Source of the DNA: Helicobacter brantae
GTDB lineage: Bacteria; Campylobacterota; Campylobacteria; Campylobacterales; Helicobacteraceae
Assembly: GCF_003364205.1 (NCBI RefSeq)
Contig: NZ_NXLV01000003.1
Location: 62,001 to 126,000 of the forward strand
DNA: 64,000 bases
Reading direction: 5' to 3'
Positions 25,573 through 34,068 of the stretch are shown piece by piece. Below the pieces are notes generated by a model. The model saw only the letters and a list, made by a program, of their open reading frames with translations, was not told where the DNA came from and ran no database searches. Made by a program: the position numbers and the translations under genes. How positions within the stretch are numbered: the stretch's first letter is position 1; each line of letters starts with the position of its first letter.

Positions 25573-25775
25573 TGAAGCTCTATGATTTGCTCTTGGGGAG
25601 TGGTGGGAATATCTTGAAGTTTGAGCTTTGGCATTTGCACCTCTTCTTCCACTGCTTCTTGTGTGCTTTGCTTCTCTTGAAGTGGAACTTCTTCTTGAAT
25701 GCGTTCAATCTTTGGCGAACCACACCCCACAAAAAACAACAATGCTAAAAATGATAATCTTAGTGTGTAACCCAT
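25569..25775 (-). CDS. Small lipoprotein of unknown function
   Basis: The 68-residue protein has a lipoprotein signal: a positive start, hydrophobic stretch LSFLALLFFVG and a cysteine at about residue 18 (FFVGCGS). The mature part is glutamate- and glutamine-rich with no recognised domain. Its start lies inside the last codons of ilvC (16-base overlap), and its stop overlaps the dprA start, so the three are translationally coupled. In H. pylori this place holds minD and minE, which are absent here. Confidence 0.7.
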   Translation of the reverse strand: MGYTLRLSFLALLFFVGCGSPKIERIQEEVPLQEKQSTQEAVEEEVQMPKLKLQDIPTTPQEQIIELQ

Positions 25776-26752
25776 GGCATTAATCCTCTCATTTTCTTTC
25801 CAACCTCTTCTATTTGGGATTTTTGAAGTATTTTACGCTCTCTTCTTAGCTTGGGGAAGTGAGTGTCCCTCTCTTTGAGAAAACTCTTTGCAAATTCTCC
25901 ACTTTGGATTTTTCTTAGAATCTCCCTCATCGCCTCTTTACTCTCTGCTGTAATGATTTGCTTCCCTGCCATAATATCTCCAAACTCTGCTGTATTTGAG
26001 ATATGCTCTCTCATTGATTGCAACCCATTAGCATAGATAAGATCAGCGACAAGTTTAACCTCGTGCAAACATTCAAAATAAGCAATCTCTTCAGGATATC
26101 CTGCCTCTACCAAAGTCTCAAATCCTGCACGAATAAGAGCGTCCAATCCTCCACAAATCACGCTTTGCTCTGAAAACAAATCGCACTCACACTCATCTTT
26201 GAAACTGCTCTCAAAAATCGCACTTCTTCCACTCCCCAACCCACACGCATATTCCAATGCGATATTTTTCGCCTCTCCTGAATGGTTTTGCTCCACTCCT
26301 ATAAGGCTCACAATCCCTCTTCCTGCCACATATTCATCTCTTACAGCCTTTCCTGCACCTTTAGGTGCGACCATAATCACATCGACAAATGGAGGAGGGG
26401 TGATTTCTTTGAAATGGATACTAAATCCGTGAGAGAAAAGCAAGACTTGATTTCTTTTGAGATAGGGTGCGACTTCATCAAAGACTTGTTTATGCCATTC
26501 ATCAGGAAGCAAGAAGGCAATCACATCACACTCTTGTGCCACTTCTTGCAAAGTGCAAACTTCAAATCCTAGCTCTTGGGCTAGGGGGATTGATTTTGAG
26601 ACACTTTTGAGGGCGATTTTTACTTTCAATCCGCTATCTCTGAGGTTGAGAGCTTGTGCTTTGCCTTGAGCTCCAAAACCGATAATCCCTATGGTTTTAT
26701 CTTTGAGCAAAGAGGTGGTTAAATCTTTTTGTGTATAGATTGTAAGCGACAT
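25760..26752 (-). CDS. ilvC: Ketol-acid reductoisomerase
   Basis: IlvC makes dihydroxy-isovalerate and dihydroxy-methylvalerate in valine and isoleucine synthesis. The NADPH-binding segment is TIGIIGFGAQGKAQALNLRD, followed by VIMVAPKGAGKAVRDEY and the metal-binding region DLFSEQSVICGGLDALI with ECLHEVKLVADLIY. The 330-residue length fits the short class I enzyme. It starts ilvC-lipoprotein-dprA-ruvX on the minus strand and is divergent from rnr. Confidence 0.96.
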   Translation of the reverse strand: MSLTIYTQKDLTTSLLKDKTIGIIGFGAQGKAQALNLRDSGLKVKIALKSVSKSIPLAQELGFEVCTLQEVAQECDVIAFLLPDEWHKQVFDEVAPYLKRNQVLLFSHGFSIHFKEITPPPFVDVIMVAPKGAGKAVRDEYVAGRGIVSLIGVEQNHSGEAKNIALEYACGLGSGRSAIFESSFKDECECDLFSEQSVICGGLDALIRAGFETLVEAGYPEEIAYFECLHEVKLVADLIYANGLQSMREHISNTAEFGDIMAGKQIITAESKEAMREILRKIQSGEFAKSFLKERDTHFPKLRRERKILQKSQIEEVGKKMRGLMPWVTH

Positions 26753-26825
26753 AGCAAACTCCGAGTTTTTTGGGGTGGATTATAACTCAAAGTGTATAAT
26801 TTTGAAAAATTTTGGGGCTAAGAGT

Positions 26826-28757
26826 ATGGAAATAAGAGAATTTTTGGAGCGTTTGTGTAGTGGGATTAAAGAGATTCCCAAAAAGCACCACGCACTTTTT
26901 TATGCATTGCAAAAACTTGATGTGATTGTCAAAAAGACTAAAACTTTTCAGCTCAAAGAGGGGTATGCCATAGGAAGTCTTGATGTGGTAAGAGAGGATT
27001 TGGTGTTTCTCAAAAGCTTTTCCCCCACTCACCAAAAAGACTTTAAGCTAGTGAGAGTGCATAGAGGGCTAGTGAGTGGGGATATTGTGCTAGTTAAAAC
27101 AATATCCAAAAGCACAAAAGCTAGATTAGTTAGTTTGCTTTATACTCCAAGTGTGCATACTTTGGTGTATTTGGAAAAAGTCAAAGGAAAAATCTGTGCC
27201 TTAGAGCTTAAAAGCACCCAAGATAAGCCCCTCACTATCTCTCTAAAAGCAAGACAAAAGGCTCTGGGCTCTCTCCCTCCTCACGCAGTTTTGAGGGTAG
27301 ATGTGAGAAATGGAGAGATTTTGGAAGTTTTGGGTGTGCTAGAAGATGAGAGAATTGATGAAAAAATTGTCTTGCAAAGCTATGGGCGGGAAGAGGGATT
27401 TTCTCCTGAGAGTTTGCAACTAGCCCAAAGCTTTGGAGATGAGGTGTATCCCTCACTTTATCCTCAACGCAAAAACTTGCTCTCTCTCCCCTTTTGCACC
27501 ATAGATCCAAGTGATGCCAAAGATCACGATGATGCGATTTATTTTGATTGTGAGAATTTGAAGCTTTATGTGGGGATTGCTGATGTGGGTGAGTATGTCA
27601 GTAAAGATAGCCCACTAGACAAAGAGGCAAAGATGAGGGGATTTAGCGTATATTTCCCCCACAAAAGTATCCCTATGCTTCCTAGAGCTTTGAGTGAAAA
27701 TATCTGCTCTTTGAATGAAAAAGAAGTGCGTTTAGCCCTTGTGTGGGAGATAGCTCTGAGTGAGAGTGGAGAGGTGAGGGGGAGTAAAGTCTATGAAGCA
27801 CTCATTCAAAATCATTGCAATCTCTCCTATGAAGAAGTTGATGAGCTTTTGAATGGAAAAAGGACAGAGAAGATTCCAAAAAATATACAAGAGAGTATTT
27901 TGGGATTCTATCCTCTAGCTAAGAAGATAAAAAAGCAACGCCTCAAAAAAGGACATACATTTTTTGGCGATGAGGTTAGGCTAAGATTAGATGAGAATCA
28001 AAGCTTAGAGAGTGTGAGGGTAAGCAGTGAGGGGGAGAGTCATTGCATCGTGGAGGAAGCAATGCTACTAGCCAATATAGAGAGTGCTAAGATTTTGCAA
28101 GGCTTAGAGGTGGAGGGGATTTACAGAATTCACGAAGAGATGAAAGAAGATAAACTTTTTGAGCTTTTATCTCATCTAAGAGGACTAGGATTTGAGGGTA
28201 AAGAGAGGGAGGTGCATACGCTCATTTGTCATATCCAAGAGTGGAGCAAAAAGGCAGGGATAGAAAAAGAGGTGGATAAGATGATTATCAAAGCCCAAAA
28301 TCAAGCAATGTATTCAAGTGAGAATATAGGGCATTTTGGTTTGGGATTTGAAGTCTATACGCATTTTACCTCTCCGATTCGGCGGTATTCGGATTTGTGT
28401 GTGCATCGTTTGATTAAAGACACTTTGGTGGGTGGAAAGCGACTAAAGTATTTGAGTGAGGAGTATCCAAGCCTTGCAAAAAGCCTAAGTGAGAGTGAAA
28501 AAATTGCTTCCAAAATGGAAATGGATTACAAAGATAGGAAATTTGCTCACTGGGCAGATAGGCACAGGGGAGAGGAGATAGAGGCGATTGTGATTGATGA
28601 GCAATACCCCTTCTTGCTCCAAGCCCAAGAGAAAATCATAGGTGCAAGAATGGTTTGTCAAGATAAAATACACGCTGAGAAATTTGAGAGATTGAGAGTA
28701 AAAATCCTCTCAAGCAATCTTGCAAATGCAAGAATTTATGTGGAAGTGGTGGATTAA
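26826..28757 (+). CDS. rnr: Ribonuclease R (RNase II family exoribonuclease)
   Basis: A 643-residue 3'-5' exoribonuclease. The RNB catalytic centre is TIDPSDAKDHDDAIYFD, carrying the metal-binding aspartates, followed by FSVYFPHKSIPMLPRALSEN and HFTSPIRRYSDLCVHRLI. The protein ends in a short S1-like region, less complete than in E. coli RNase R. ATG 26826 is preferred; in-frame codons further upstream extend into the ilvC promoter region. It is followed one base later by holA, the order seen in H. pylori. Confidence 0.94.
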   Translation: MEIREFLERLCSGIKEIPKKHHALFYALQKLDVIVKKTKTFQLKEGYAIGSLDVVREDLVFLKSFSPTHQKDFKLVRVHRGLVSGDIVLVKTISKSTKARLVSLLYTPSVHTLVYLEKVKGKICALELKSTQDKPLTISLKARQKALGSLPPHAVLRVDVRNGEILEVLGVLEDERIDEKIVLQSYGREEGFSPESLQLAQSFGDEVYPSLYPQRKNLLSLPFCTIDPSDAKDHDDAIYFDCENLKLYVGIADVGEYVSKDSPLDKEAKMRGFSVYFPHKSIPMLPRALSENICSLNEKEVRLALVWEIALSESGEVRGSKVYEALIQNHCNLSYEEVDELLNGKRTEKIPKNIQESILGFYPLAKKIKKQRLKKGHTFFGDEVRLRLDENQSLESVRVSSEGESHCIVEEAMLLANIESAKILQGLEVEGIYRIHEEMKEDKLFELLSHLRGLGFEGKEREVHTLICHIQEWSKKAGIEKEVDKMIIKAQNQAMYSSENIGHFGLGFEVYTHFTSPIRRYSDLCVHRLIKDTLVGGKRLKYLSEEYPSLAKSLSESEKIASKMEMDYKDRKFAHWADRHRGEEIEAIVIDEQYPFLLQAQEKIIGARMVCQDKIHAEKFERLRVKILSSNLANARIYVEVVD

Positions 28758-28758
28758 A

Positions 28759-29754
28759 ATGTATAAAAAAGACTTAGATTTATATTTGCAAAAAAGCACC
28801 CCTCAAGCAAGTTTGCTCTATGGGGAGGAGAATTTTTGGATAGGGTATTACTCCAAGCTGATTGCCCAAAGAATCACCACACCTGAAAATATAATGACAT
28901 TTTATTATGGCGACTATAATTACTCTCAAGTTTTTGATTTGCTCAATCAATCCTCTCTTTTTGGGGACAGCACGCTTGTAGTTTTAAAAATAGACAAAAA
29001 AATTTCCAAAAAAGAGCTAGGCAATTTTTTGGAAGCGATGAAAAAAAACCCCAACAACTCTTTGATTATCGAATTTTATAAAAGCGATTCAAAAAGTGTG
29101 GGAGAGTATGGGAGAGATTTCAAAGAAATGGCAGGGGCATTCAAAGGAGAGGGGGTGGTGGAAGTAAGGTTTTTTGAGCTTAAGGCAATGGAGGCTCAAA
29201 CTTTCTTGGTGCAAAGAGCCAAAGAGCTAGGAATCAATATCCACCCAAGAAACCTCTCACGCCTTCTTGAGATGCAAAATTGGGATCTCTCTATCGCCCT
29301 CAAAGAGCTAGAGAAATTCACACTTTACTCCAAAGAGATAGAAGAAGATGACATTCTTAGGCTGTGTTCGGATTTGGGGAGCTTTGAGGTGGAGGACTTA
29401 ATCCAAGCGTTGCTAAGGAGAAAAGATGTGATGAAAATCTATGCACGACTTGAGGAGGAGGGGGTAGATGATATGAGCCTTGTGAGTGCAATTAGCTCAC
29501 ATTTCTATAAGCTCTTTTTGATTTTCTCCTATATGAGGGCGTATGGTAAAGTCGAGATTAAAGAGGCTTTGGGATATGTTTTGCCCAATCATATTGCTGA
29601 TTCTTTGACGCAAGAAGCCCTAGCAGTGAGAGAAGATCAATATAGAAAAATCTTTGAGGTTTGTTTGCGATGGCGACAAACTATTATGAGTGGAAAAGCA
29701 AAAATTCTCAATCCTTTGATAGCTTTGGGAGAATTTCAAGAAATTTTACGATAG
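28759..29754 (+). CDS. holA: DNA polymerase III delta subunit
   Basis: HolA opens the sliding clamp as part of the clamp loader. The protein of 331 residues begins MYKKDLDLYLQKSTPQASLL and has LLYGEENFWIGYYSKLI near the start, then the helical delta domain with LSIALKELEKFTLYS and VEDLIQALLRRKD. Sequence divergence is normal for delta subunits, so position before rpsF supports the call. The ATG is one base after the rnr stop. Confidence 0.88.
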   Translation: MYKKDLDLYLQKSTPQASLLYGEENFWIGYYSKLIAQRITTPENIMTFYYGDYNYSQVFDLLNQSSLFGDSTLVVLKIDKKISKKELGNFLEAMKKNPNNSLIIEFYKSDSKSVGEYGRDFKEMAGAFKGEGVVEVRFFELKAMEAQTFLVQRAKELGINIHPRNLSRLLEMQNWDLSIALKELEKFTLYSKEIEEDDILRLCSDLGSFEVEDLIQALLRRKDVMKIYARLEEEGVDDMSLVSAISSHFYKLFLIFSYMRAYGKVEIKEALGYVLPNHIADSLTQEALAVREDQYRKIFEVCLRWRQTIMSGKAKILNPLIALGEFQEILR

Positions 29755-29832
29755 AATCAAAAGCTTTTTATTCACTAAAAAGACCTTGCTTGACTTTGAC
29801 AAAAAGTTGGGCGGAAACCATAAGGAGTTTTT

Positions 29833-30258
29833 ATGAAACATTACGAAACGATGTTTATCATCAAGCCTACTCTTGTAGAAGATGAGATTAAATCAAAAAT
29901 CGAATTCTACAAAGAAGCAATCATCAAGAATGGCGGTGAGATTGAAACTTGCCTAGATATGGGTATGCGACATCTTGCTTATGAAATCAAGAAAAACAAA
30001 AGAGGGTATTACTTTGTAATCTACTTCAAAGCTGAGCCTTCTTTGATTTTGGAGCTTGAGCGACTTTACCGAATCAACGAAGATATTTTGAGATTTATCG
30101 TTGTGAAGTATGAGAGCAAAAAAGAGCAAAAAGCGTGGGAGATTTTGGTAGATAAAGCTAAAAATCCACAAAAGTATGTCAAAAAACCTGCAAAGAAAGA
30201 GGAAGCTCCTAAGGCAGTAAAAGCTGAAGAGAGTGTAGAGGAAAGCACAGAAGCTTAA
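29833..30258 (+). CDS. rpsF: Ribosomal protein S6
   Basis: A 141-residue protein beginning [19 protein letters not shown], the classic S6 start, with [20 protein letters not shown] in the core. The C-terminal 30 residues are rich in lysine, alanine and glutamate and exceed the usual S6 length, a tail often seen in epsilonproteobacteria. It heads rpsF-ssb-rpsR, with ATAAGGAG before its ATG. Confidence 0.97.
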   Translation: MKHYETMFIIKPTLVEDEIKSKIEFYKEAIIKNGGEIETCLDMGMRHLAYEIKKNKRGYYFVIYFKAEPSLILELERLYRINEDILRFIVVKYESKKEQKAWEILVDKAKNPQKYVKKPAKKEEAPKAVKAEESVEESTEA

Positions 30259-30267
30259 GGTTGGAAT

Positions 30268-30777
30268 ATGTATAATAAAGTGATCTTAGTAGGAAACCTA
30301 ACCCGAGATGTAGAGTTGCGTTATATGCCAAGTGGGAGTGCTGTTGCTACAATGGGAATGGCGACTAATCGTCGTTACCGAAAGCAAGATGGCTCACAAG
30401 GTGATGATACTTGCTTTATTGATGTGAAACTTTTTGGACGCACTGCTGAAGTAGCCAATCAGTATTTACGCAAAGGAAGCAAGGTTCTCATCGAGGGGAA
30501 GCTTACCTATGAGACTTGGAGCGATCAAAGTGGTGTGAAGCGAAGCAAACATACTGTGACTGCTGAGAGTATGCAAATGCTTGATACGCGTCAAGAAGTT
30601 GGAGGTTATGAAGCTCCTATGGGTGAGCCTTATCAAGCTCCTCAAAGCTATGCTTCTCAATCTCAATACACACCACAGCAATCCTATCAAGCCCCTCAGC
30701 AAAACACTTATGCTGAGAATCACTATCAGCAAAATATTCCTGAAATCAATATTGATGATGAAGATATACCATTCTAG
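30268..30777 (+). CDS. ssb: Single-stranded DNA-binding protein
   Basis: The OB fold covers about 1-105 ([40 protein letters not shown]). A glutamine/serine/tyrosine-rich linker leads to the acidic terminus NIDDEDIPF, the docking tip for partner proteins such as RecQ and RecO. At 169 residues it is full length. It lies between rpsF and rpsR, the conserved arrangement in many bacteria. Confidence 0.97.
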   Translation: MYNKVILVGNLTRDVELRYMPSGSAVATMGMATNRRYRKQDGSQGDDTCFIDVKLFGRTAEVANQYLRKGSKVLIEGKLTYETWSDQSGVKRSKHTVTAESMQMLDTRQEVGGYEAPMGEPYQAPQSYASQSQYTPQQSYQAPQQNTYAENHYQQNIPEINIDDEDIPF

Positions 30778-30788
30778 GAGAAGTTAAA

Positions 30789-31046
30789 ATGGAAAAGAAA
30801 AAATATTCAAAAAGATATTGCCGATACACAGAGGCAAAAATCGACTTTATCGACTACAAAGATGTAGAGATGTTGAAGCACTCTCTCTCTGAGCGATACA
30901 AAATTATGCCAAGACGCCTTACAGGAAATACAAAAAAATGGCAAGAGAGAGTTGAGAAGGCAATCAAAAGAGCTAGACATATGGCTTTGATTCCTTATAT
31001 CATCGATCGCAAAAGAGTTGTAGAGCACCCATTCAAGCTCTCTTAA
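30789..31046 (+). CDS. rpsR: Ribosomal protein S18
   Basis: An 85-residue basic protein with [38 protein letters not shown] and [14 protein letters not shown]-like sequence near the end, all typical of S18, which pairs with S6 on the small subunit. AGGAGAAGTTAAA precedes its ATG. The surface-glycan genes start 28 bases later, so read-through from the ribosomal operon is possible. Confidence 0.97.
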   Translation: MEKKKYSKRYCRYTEAKIDFIDYKDVEMLKHSLSERYKIMPRRLTGNTKKWQERVEKAIKRARHMALIPYIIDRKRVVEHPFKLS

Positions 31047-31074
31047 TCCCCTCTCCCCCTTTGTGGGAGGTGAA

Positions 31075-32040
31075 ATGAATCCCCTAGTCAGCGTAATTAT
31101 CCCTATCTATAATGTTGCCCCCTATCTCAGAGAATGTCTTGATAGTGTCCTATCTCAAACTTATTCAAATCTGCAAATTATTTTAGTCAATGACGGAAGT
31201 AGCGATGAGAGTGAGAGCATTGCCAAAGAGTGTTTGAGAGATAATCGAGTAGAGCTAGTGAGTGTGCTTAATGGAGGATTGAGCTATGCTAGGAATATTG
31301 GCTTAGATAGAGCTAGAGGAGAGTATATCTATTTTATAGATAGTGATGATTATATTGATTTGGGTTATATTGAAGAGCTAGTGAGTGTGGCTAGGGAGTT
31401 TGGAGTGGAGTTTGTGTGTAATGACAATATTGCTCCTTTTGGATTGGGGGAAGTCAAAGAGAGACCAAAATCTTCTCCACAACTCTTAATCCCTGATTCT
31501 CAAAACATTGCCTTGGGTGGAGCGGTGTGGAGGTGTCTATTTGCAAAATCCTTGCTAGAGCGAAGTGGGGTGAGGTTTTTGGAGAGGAAGATTTATGAAG
31601 ATGAGGGGTTTTTGTATATGATTCTTCCCTTTCTCTCAAGCTTTGCACGTTTTAGCGGATTGCCTTATTTCTATCGCCAAAGAGAAAATAGCATAATGAG
31701 TAATCATAAAAAGTTTAGAAGCTATGATTTGCTTGATGTGTTTGAAGCCATTTATCGCTTCTATCAAGAGAGAGGATTTATCCAAAAGTTTAAACCCCCA
31801 TATTATTTCCTCTACTCTTGCTCTATTGGATATGAGAATGAGAGAGAGTATTTAGCAAGAGCCAAAAAACTTGCAAAATCCTTGCATATCCCCCCCCCCC
31901 ATAAGGGAAAGATAATTTATGCTTTTTTATATTTGCCTCCTAGAGAGTTTGTCGTTTTTTTGAAGTTTTATAATAGAATCTCTTCAAAAGCTATTAGAGT
32001 GAGGAGTTTTCTTGCAAGAAAGATTAAGTTTTGGAAGTGA
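31075..32040 (+). CDS. Family 2 glycosyltransferase with in-frame C11 tract
   Basis: The GT-A domain starts LVSVIIPIYNVAPYLRECLD, with VNDGSSDES and YIYFIDSDDYID carrying the nucleotide-sugar and metal aspartates. It is probably a cytoplasmic or membrane-associated transferase for surface glycans. Residues 273-275 are prolines encoded by a run of eleven C residues at 31890-31900. As sequenced the frame is open to residue 321. One more or one fewer C introduces a stop within a few codons, removing about 45 residues. The ATG at 31075 follows GGGAGG. It overlaps the hydrolase gene by 29 bases. Confidence 0.9.
   Translation: MNPLVSVIIPIYNVAPYLRECLDSVLSQTYSNLQIILVNDGSSDESESIAKECLRDNRVELVSVLNGGLSYARNIGLDRARGEYIYFIDSDDYIDLGYIEELVSVAREFGVEFVCNDNIAPFGLGEVKERPKSSPQLLIPDSQNIALGGAVWRCLFAKSLLERSGVRFLERKIYEDEGFLYMILPFLSSFARFSGLPYFYRQRENSIMSNHKKFRSYDLLDVFEAIYRFYQERGFIQKFKPPYYFLYSCSIGYENEREYLARAKKLAKSLHIPPPHKGKIIYAFLYLPPREFVVFLKFYNRISSKAIRVRSFLARKIKFWK
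31890..31900 (+). repeat. C11 homopolymer tract inside glycosyltransferase gene
   Basis: Eleven consecutive C residues lie near the end of the coding region. Tracts of this length in Helicobacter and Campylobacter vary by slipped-strand mispairing. With 11 the gene is in frame; with 10 the frame ends after about four more codons, and with 12 almost at once. Confidence 0.9.
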
Positions 32041-32956
32041 TTTTGGAGAGATTATCTATACCCTCTATCATCCTAAGAACCCCAATGGGGCTATCGTGCA
32101 AATTGCTCATGGAATGATTGAGGAGAGAAGCAAATACGAAGAGTTGGCACTAGCTTTGAGTGAGTGTGGCTATGTGGTGGCGATAAATGATCATCGCGGA
32201 CATGGAGAGAGTGTGGGGGGAGTGAGTGGGGAGTATGAAGTGGCGTGGGGAGAAATGGGAGAGAGGGGCTTTGAGAGGGCAGTGGAAGATATGTACTCAC
32301 TCACAAAGATTTTGAAAAATCGCTTTAGCGGGTATGCTTTCTTTTTGTTAGGGCATTCTATGGGAAGTTTGCTCTCAAGAGTGTATCTGCAAAGATATGA
32401 GAGTGAGTTAAATGGACTAATTCTTATGGGGACTCCCTCACCCAATCCTCTAGCAGGGTTTGGAGTGGTGTTGTGTGAGATATTTAATAAGCTAGGATTT
32501 AATGCCATAGGTTTGAAAGTGATGAATCTGCTCACACTTGTGGGGTTTAACAAAAAGTTTAGAAAAGAAAATCCAAGCAATCCTCCCTATGCGTGGCTAA
32601 CGCGTGAGCTAGAGAGTGTTAGAGTGTATAAAGAGAGAGGAGATTATCAATTCTCTTTTACTCTCAATTCTTTCAAAGGGCTTTTTGGGGGAGTAAAGCA
32701 AGTCTTTTCTCCCTATCCTAATGTGAAAAATACAGCTTTGCCTATAATGTTTATGAGTGGAGATGATGATCCTTGTGGAGAATTTGGGGCTGGAGCATAT
32801 AAGGCTTACAAACACCTCACCTCTCAAGGGTATAGCAATGTTGAGCTAAGGCTTTATAGTGGAGCAAGACACGAGTTGCTACTAGAGAGCAATAAAGAGA
32901 GGGTGATTAGAGAGATTGTGGAGTGGTTTGAAGGAATAGACAGGGAAGAGAAGTGA
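32012..32956 (+). CDS. Alpha/beta hydrolase (serine aminopeptidase S33 / monoacylglycerol lipase type)
   Basis: The 314-residue protein has IAHGMIEERSKYEELA (oxyanion region), DHRGHGESVGG, the nucleophile elbow GHSMGS, MSGDDDPCGEFG with the catalytic aspartate and GARHELLLE with the histidine. This is the lysophospholipase/monoacylglycerol lipase pattern. No signal peptide is visible. The TTG start at 32012 lies inside the glycosyltransferase gene, behind GAGGAG at 31999-32004, so its expression may depend on the phase of that gene. It overlaps the next glycosyltransferase by four bases. Confidence 0.88.
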   Translation: MQERLSFGSDFGEIIYTLYHPKNPNGAIVQIAHGMIEERSKYEELALALSECGYVVAINDHRGHGESVGGVSGEYEVAWGEMGERGFERAVEDMYSLTKILKNRFSGYAFFLLGHSMGSLLSRVYLQRYESELNGLILMGTPSPNPLAGFGVVLCEIFNKLGFNAIGLKVMNLLTLVGFNKKFRKENPSNPPYAWLTRELESVRVYKERGDYQFSFTLNSFKGLFGGVKQVFSPYPNVKNTALPIMFMSGDDDPCGEFGAGAYKAYKHLTSQGYSNVELRLYSGARHELLLESNKERVIREIVEWFEGIDREEK

Positions 32957-34020
32957 ATCCTCCATTGCTTTCGGTAATCTTGCCTACATACAATCGAGAT
33001 TATTGTGTTGGGCGAATGATTGATTCAGTTTTGGCACAAAATTTTAAAGATTTTGAGCTAATTATCATTGATGATGGGAGCAGTGATGAAACTCCAAGAG
33101 TATTGCAACGCTATGATGATAGGCGTATTGTAGTGCTAACTCAAAGCAATCAGGGAGTTTCAAGTGCAAGGAATTTGGGATTATCTCAAGCAAGGGGAGA
33201 ATATATTACTTTTGTAGATAGTGATGATTATCTTTTGCAAGGATTCTTTGAGGATATTGCAGGTTGGTTGTCCAAAGAAAAGAGTGATATTTTGGTTTAT
33301 GAGGGAGAATTTGTTGAGAATTTTACAAAAAAGACTGCCCCAATTTTTTGGGAAAGGAAAGAGTATTGCCCTAAAGAGGCAGTGAAGGGAGGAGAGTTTT
33401 TAGAAGAGTTTTGTCTTTATGGGGGTAATTCTTGGGCGTGTGCGAAAGTGTTTAGAAGAGGTTTTTTGCAAAAGTATTCTTTGAGTTTTGATGAGAAAAT
33501 CTCTTATGGTGAAGATATGCTTTTATTGCTTCAATGCTATGAGTTGGCACAATCAATTAGGGCGATTCAAAAGCATTATTATGTCTGTGATCGAAGAGAT
33601 GAGGCAAGTCTATCTCAAAAACAAACCCTGCATATCAAAAAGGTTGATGATTTGTTTCAAGCCTACTACCAGCTCAAAAAAAGTACACATCATATTTCTT
33701 GTATTGCACTCAATTATATTAAACACTCAAGACAATGGTTAGCTAAACAGCCCCTATCTTATCAAAATAAAATAGATATTTGCTCTCTTCATAGTGATTG
33801 GAGAGGAGAGAGGGAGGGGGTAATGGAGGAGATAGAATCTTGGCTTATATCAAAACATAGGTGGGGATTATTAAGAGTGTTTTATATCCTTTTCCCTAAA
33901 CTTTGTTGGGGGATTGGGGCTTATTATTTTTTGTATCCCAAAACCATTGGTTTGACTAGAAGGATAGCAAAAAAACTCCTCTCTCCTTTTTGGAGTAGAG
34001 GGAGTTTGAATAAAAAATAA
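32953..34020 (+). CDS. Family 2 glycosyltransferase
   Basis: The GT-A domain begins LLSVILPTYNRDYCVGRMID, with IIDDGSSDETPRVL and YITFVDSDDYLLQG. The last 60 residues contain a hydrophobic and basic stretch that may bind the membrane. At 355 residues it is longer than the first transferase and carries no homopolymer tract. The GTG start overlaps the hydrolase stop. Sugar and acceptor are unknown; surface polysaccharide or lipooligosaccharide is likely. Confidence 0.9.
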   Translation: MNPPLLSVILPTYNRDYCVGRMIDSVLAQNFKDFELIIIDDGSSDETPRVLQRYDDRRIVVLTQSNQGVSSARNLGLSQARGEYITFVDSDDYLLQGFFEDIAGWLSKEKSDILVYEGEFVENFTKKTAPIFWERKEYCPKEAVKGGEFLEEFCLYGGNSWACAKVFRRGFLQKYSLSFDEKISYGEDMLLLLQCYELAQSIRAIQKHYYVCDRRDEASLSQKQTLHIKKVDDLFQAYYQLKKSTHHISCIALNYIKHSRQWLAKQPLSYQNKIDICSLHSDWRGEREGVMEEIESWLISKHRWGLLRVFYILFPKLCWGIGAYYFLYPKTIGLTRRIAKKLLSPFWSRGSLNKK

Positions 34021-34024
34021 GCTA

Positions 34025-34062
34025 AAAAATTTAAAAATAATAAAAACCCATTAAGAGGGTTT
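34025..34062 (-). terminator. Rho-independent terminator after dcuA
   Basis: On the minus strand the arms AAACCC and GGGTTT (34062-34057 and 34049-34044) enclose a seven-base loop, then a T-rich run to 34025. It lies seven bases after the dcuA stop and between convergent genes. Confidence 0.75.
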
Positions 34063-34068
34063 GTCTCC

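Noticed and set aside
29755-29832. Possible S6:S18 autoregulatory leader before rpsF
   Set aside because: I could not fold a convincing match to the known leader motif; the region is simply an AT-rich promoter and ribosome site.
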